Source: JADJLQ01 sp034439915 (GTDB lineage Bacteria; Bacteroidota; Bacteroidia; Chitinophagales; Saprospiraceae). Taken from it: 5,912 nucleotides of DNA. The notes beneath the pieces were generated by a model. The model had not been told where the DNA came from. It made no database searches and worked only from the letters and a program-made list of their open reading frames with translations. Where the stretch lies: contig JAWXBI010000076.1 in assembly GCA_034439915.1 (NCBI GenBank), positions 1 to 5,912 on the forward strand, in the 5' to 3' direction. The position numbers were made by a program, and so were the translations under genes. Positions 5,703 to 5,912 of this stretch are shown here, one piece after another; within the stretch, counting starts at the first letter, position 1; every line of letters starts with the position of its first letter.

Positions 5703-5912
5703 ATTGCGAAAAGGAAAATTGACTTGAAAAAATACCTGTACGAAATCATTCATATGGTTCCTGAATTAGCTCAACGATTTGAATCTGCTAATGCCGTGGA
5801 TGAAGTAAAAGGATTTGGCTTGCCCCTGGGCTCTCAAAAATGCAGGATATCCGGCAGCCGGTTTTTGTTGTGCGGGGATGCTGCTTCCCTGATTGATCCG
5901 ATCACAGGAGAG
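5703..5912 (+). pseudogene. Headless geranylgeranyl-reductase-type flavoprotein fragment
   Basis: Seventy codons, open to the right edge, match the middle to C-terminal part of FAD-dependent oxidoreductases of the geranylgeranyl reductase family. These enzymes saturate isoprenoid double bonds or act on related substrates, and are usually about 380-420 residues long. IAKRKIDLKKYLYEII starts at 5703, RF is at residues 25-26 of the fragment, KGFGLPLGS follows at 36-44, and the second FAD motif, LLCGDAASLIDPITGE, closes it at 55-70. The first 230 or so residues, including the GxGxxG dinucleotide-binding motif, are absent; the AHSA1-domain gene ends only 30 bases upstream, in the same frame. No family-appropriate start exists; TTG 5724 and ATG 5754 would yield a protein lacking half the FAD site. 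Most likely a 5'-truncated pseudogene or an assembly join. The extent beyond the window is unknown. Confidence 0.75.

Overview
The window looks like a stretch of a Bacteroidota chromosome, perhaps Saprospiraceae or a related lineage. Three signs point there: two promoter-like sites with the Bacteroidota -7 element TAnnTTTG, A-rich start regions without Shine-Dalgarno sequences, and the style of the HtpG, CmoA and reductase proteins. The placement is inference, as no database search was possible.

Layout. Positions 1-40 hold two copies of a GC-rich palindromic repeat that continues beyond the left edge. At 84-1537 (+) a two-gene unit encodes carboxy-SAM synthase CmoA and a membrane methyltransferase of the isoprenylcysteine/phospholipid methyltransferase type; stop and start codons overlap by one base. 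A short convergent gap (1538-1661) has a heptamer repeat run and a 10-bp hairpin. The Hsp90 chaperone gene htpG fills 1662-3527 on the minus strand. Upstream of it lies about 500 bp without a gene (3528-4030), with an imperfect hairpin and divergent promoter-like elements. At 4031-4476 (+) is a PhnB-like VOC-fold gene broken by a one-base frameshift near 4094. A 248-bp gap (4477-4724) contains a hairpin, a 13-bp dyad and the best promoter of the window. This promoter precedes a two-domain AHSA1/SRPBCC protein (4725-5672). Immediately after its stop, across a 14-bp tandem duplication, the C-terminal part of a geranylgeranyl-reductase-type flavoprotein begins without its FAD-binding N-terminus and runs off the right edge.

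How the genes relate. The only clear co-transcribed pair is cmoA with the membrane methyltransferase. CmoA makes carboxy-SAM, which CmoB normally uses on wobble uridine 34 of tRNA; here the partner is a different SAM enzyme, which is the most interesting functional hint. HtpG and a protein with Hsp90-activator-like domains lie within 1.2 kb of each other but are separately transcribed, and a functional link is unproven. Two of the six coding regions appear damaged (frameshifted VOC gene, headless reductase). They may be real decay, sequencing error or an assembly join. I see no defence system, mobile element, CRISPR array or RNA gene.
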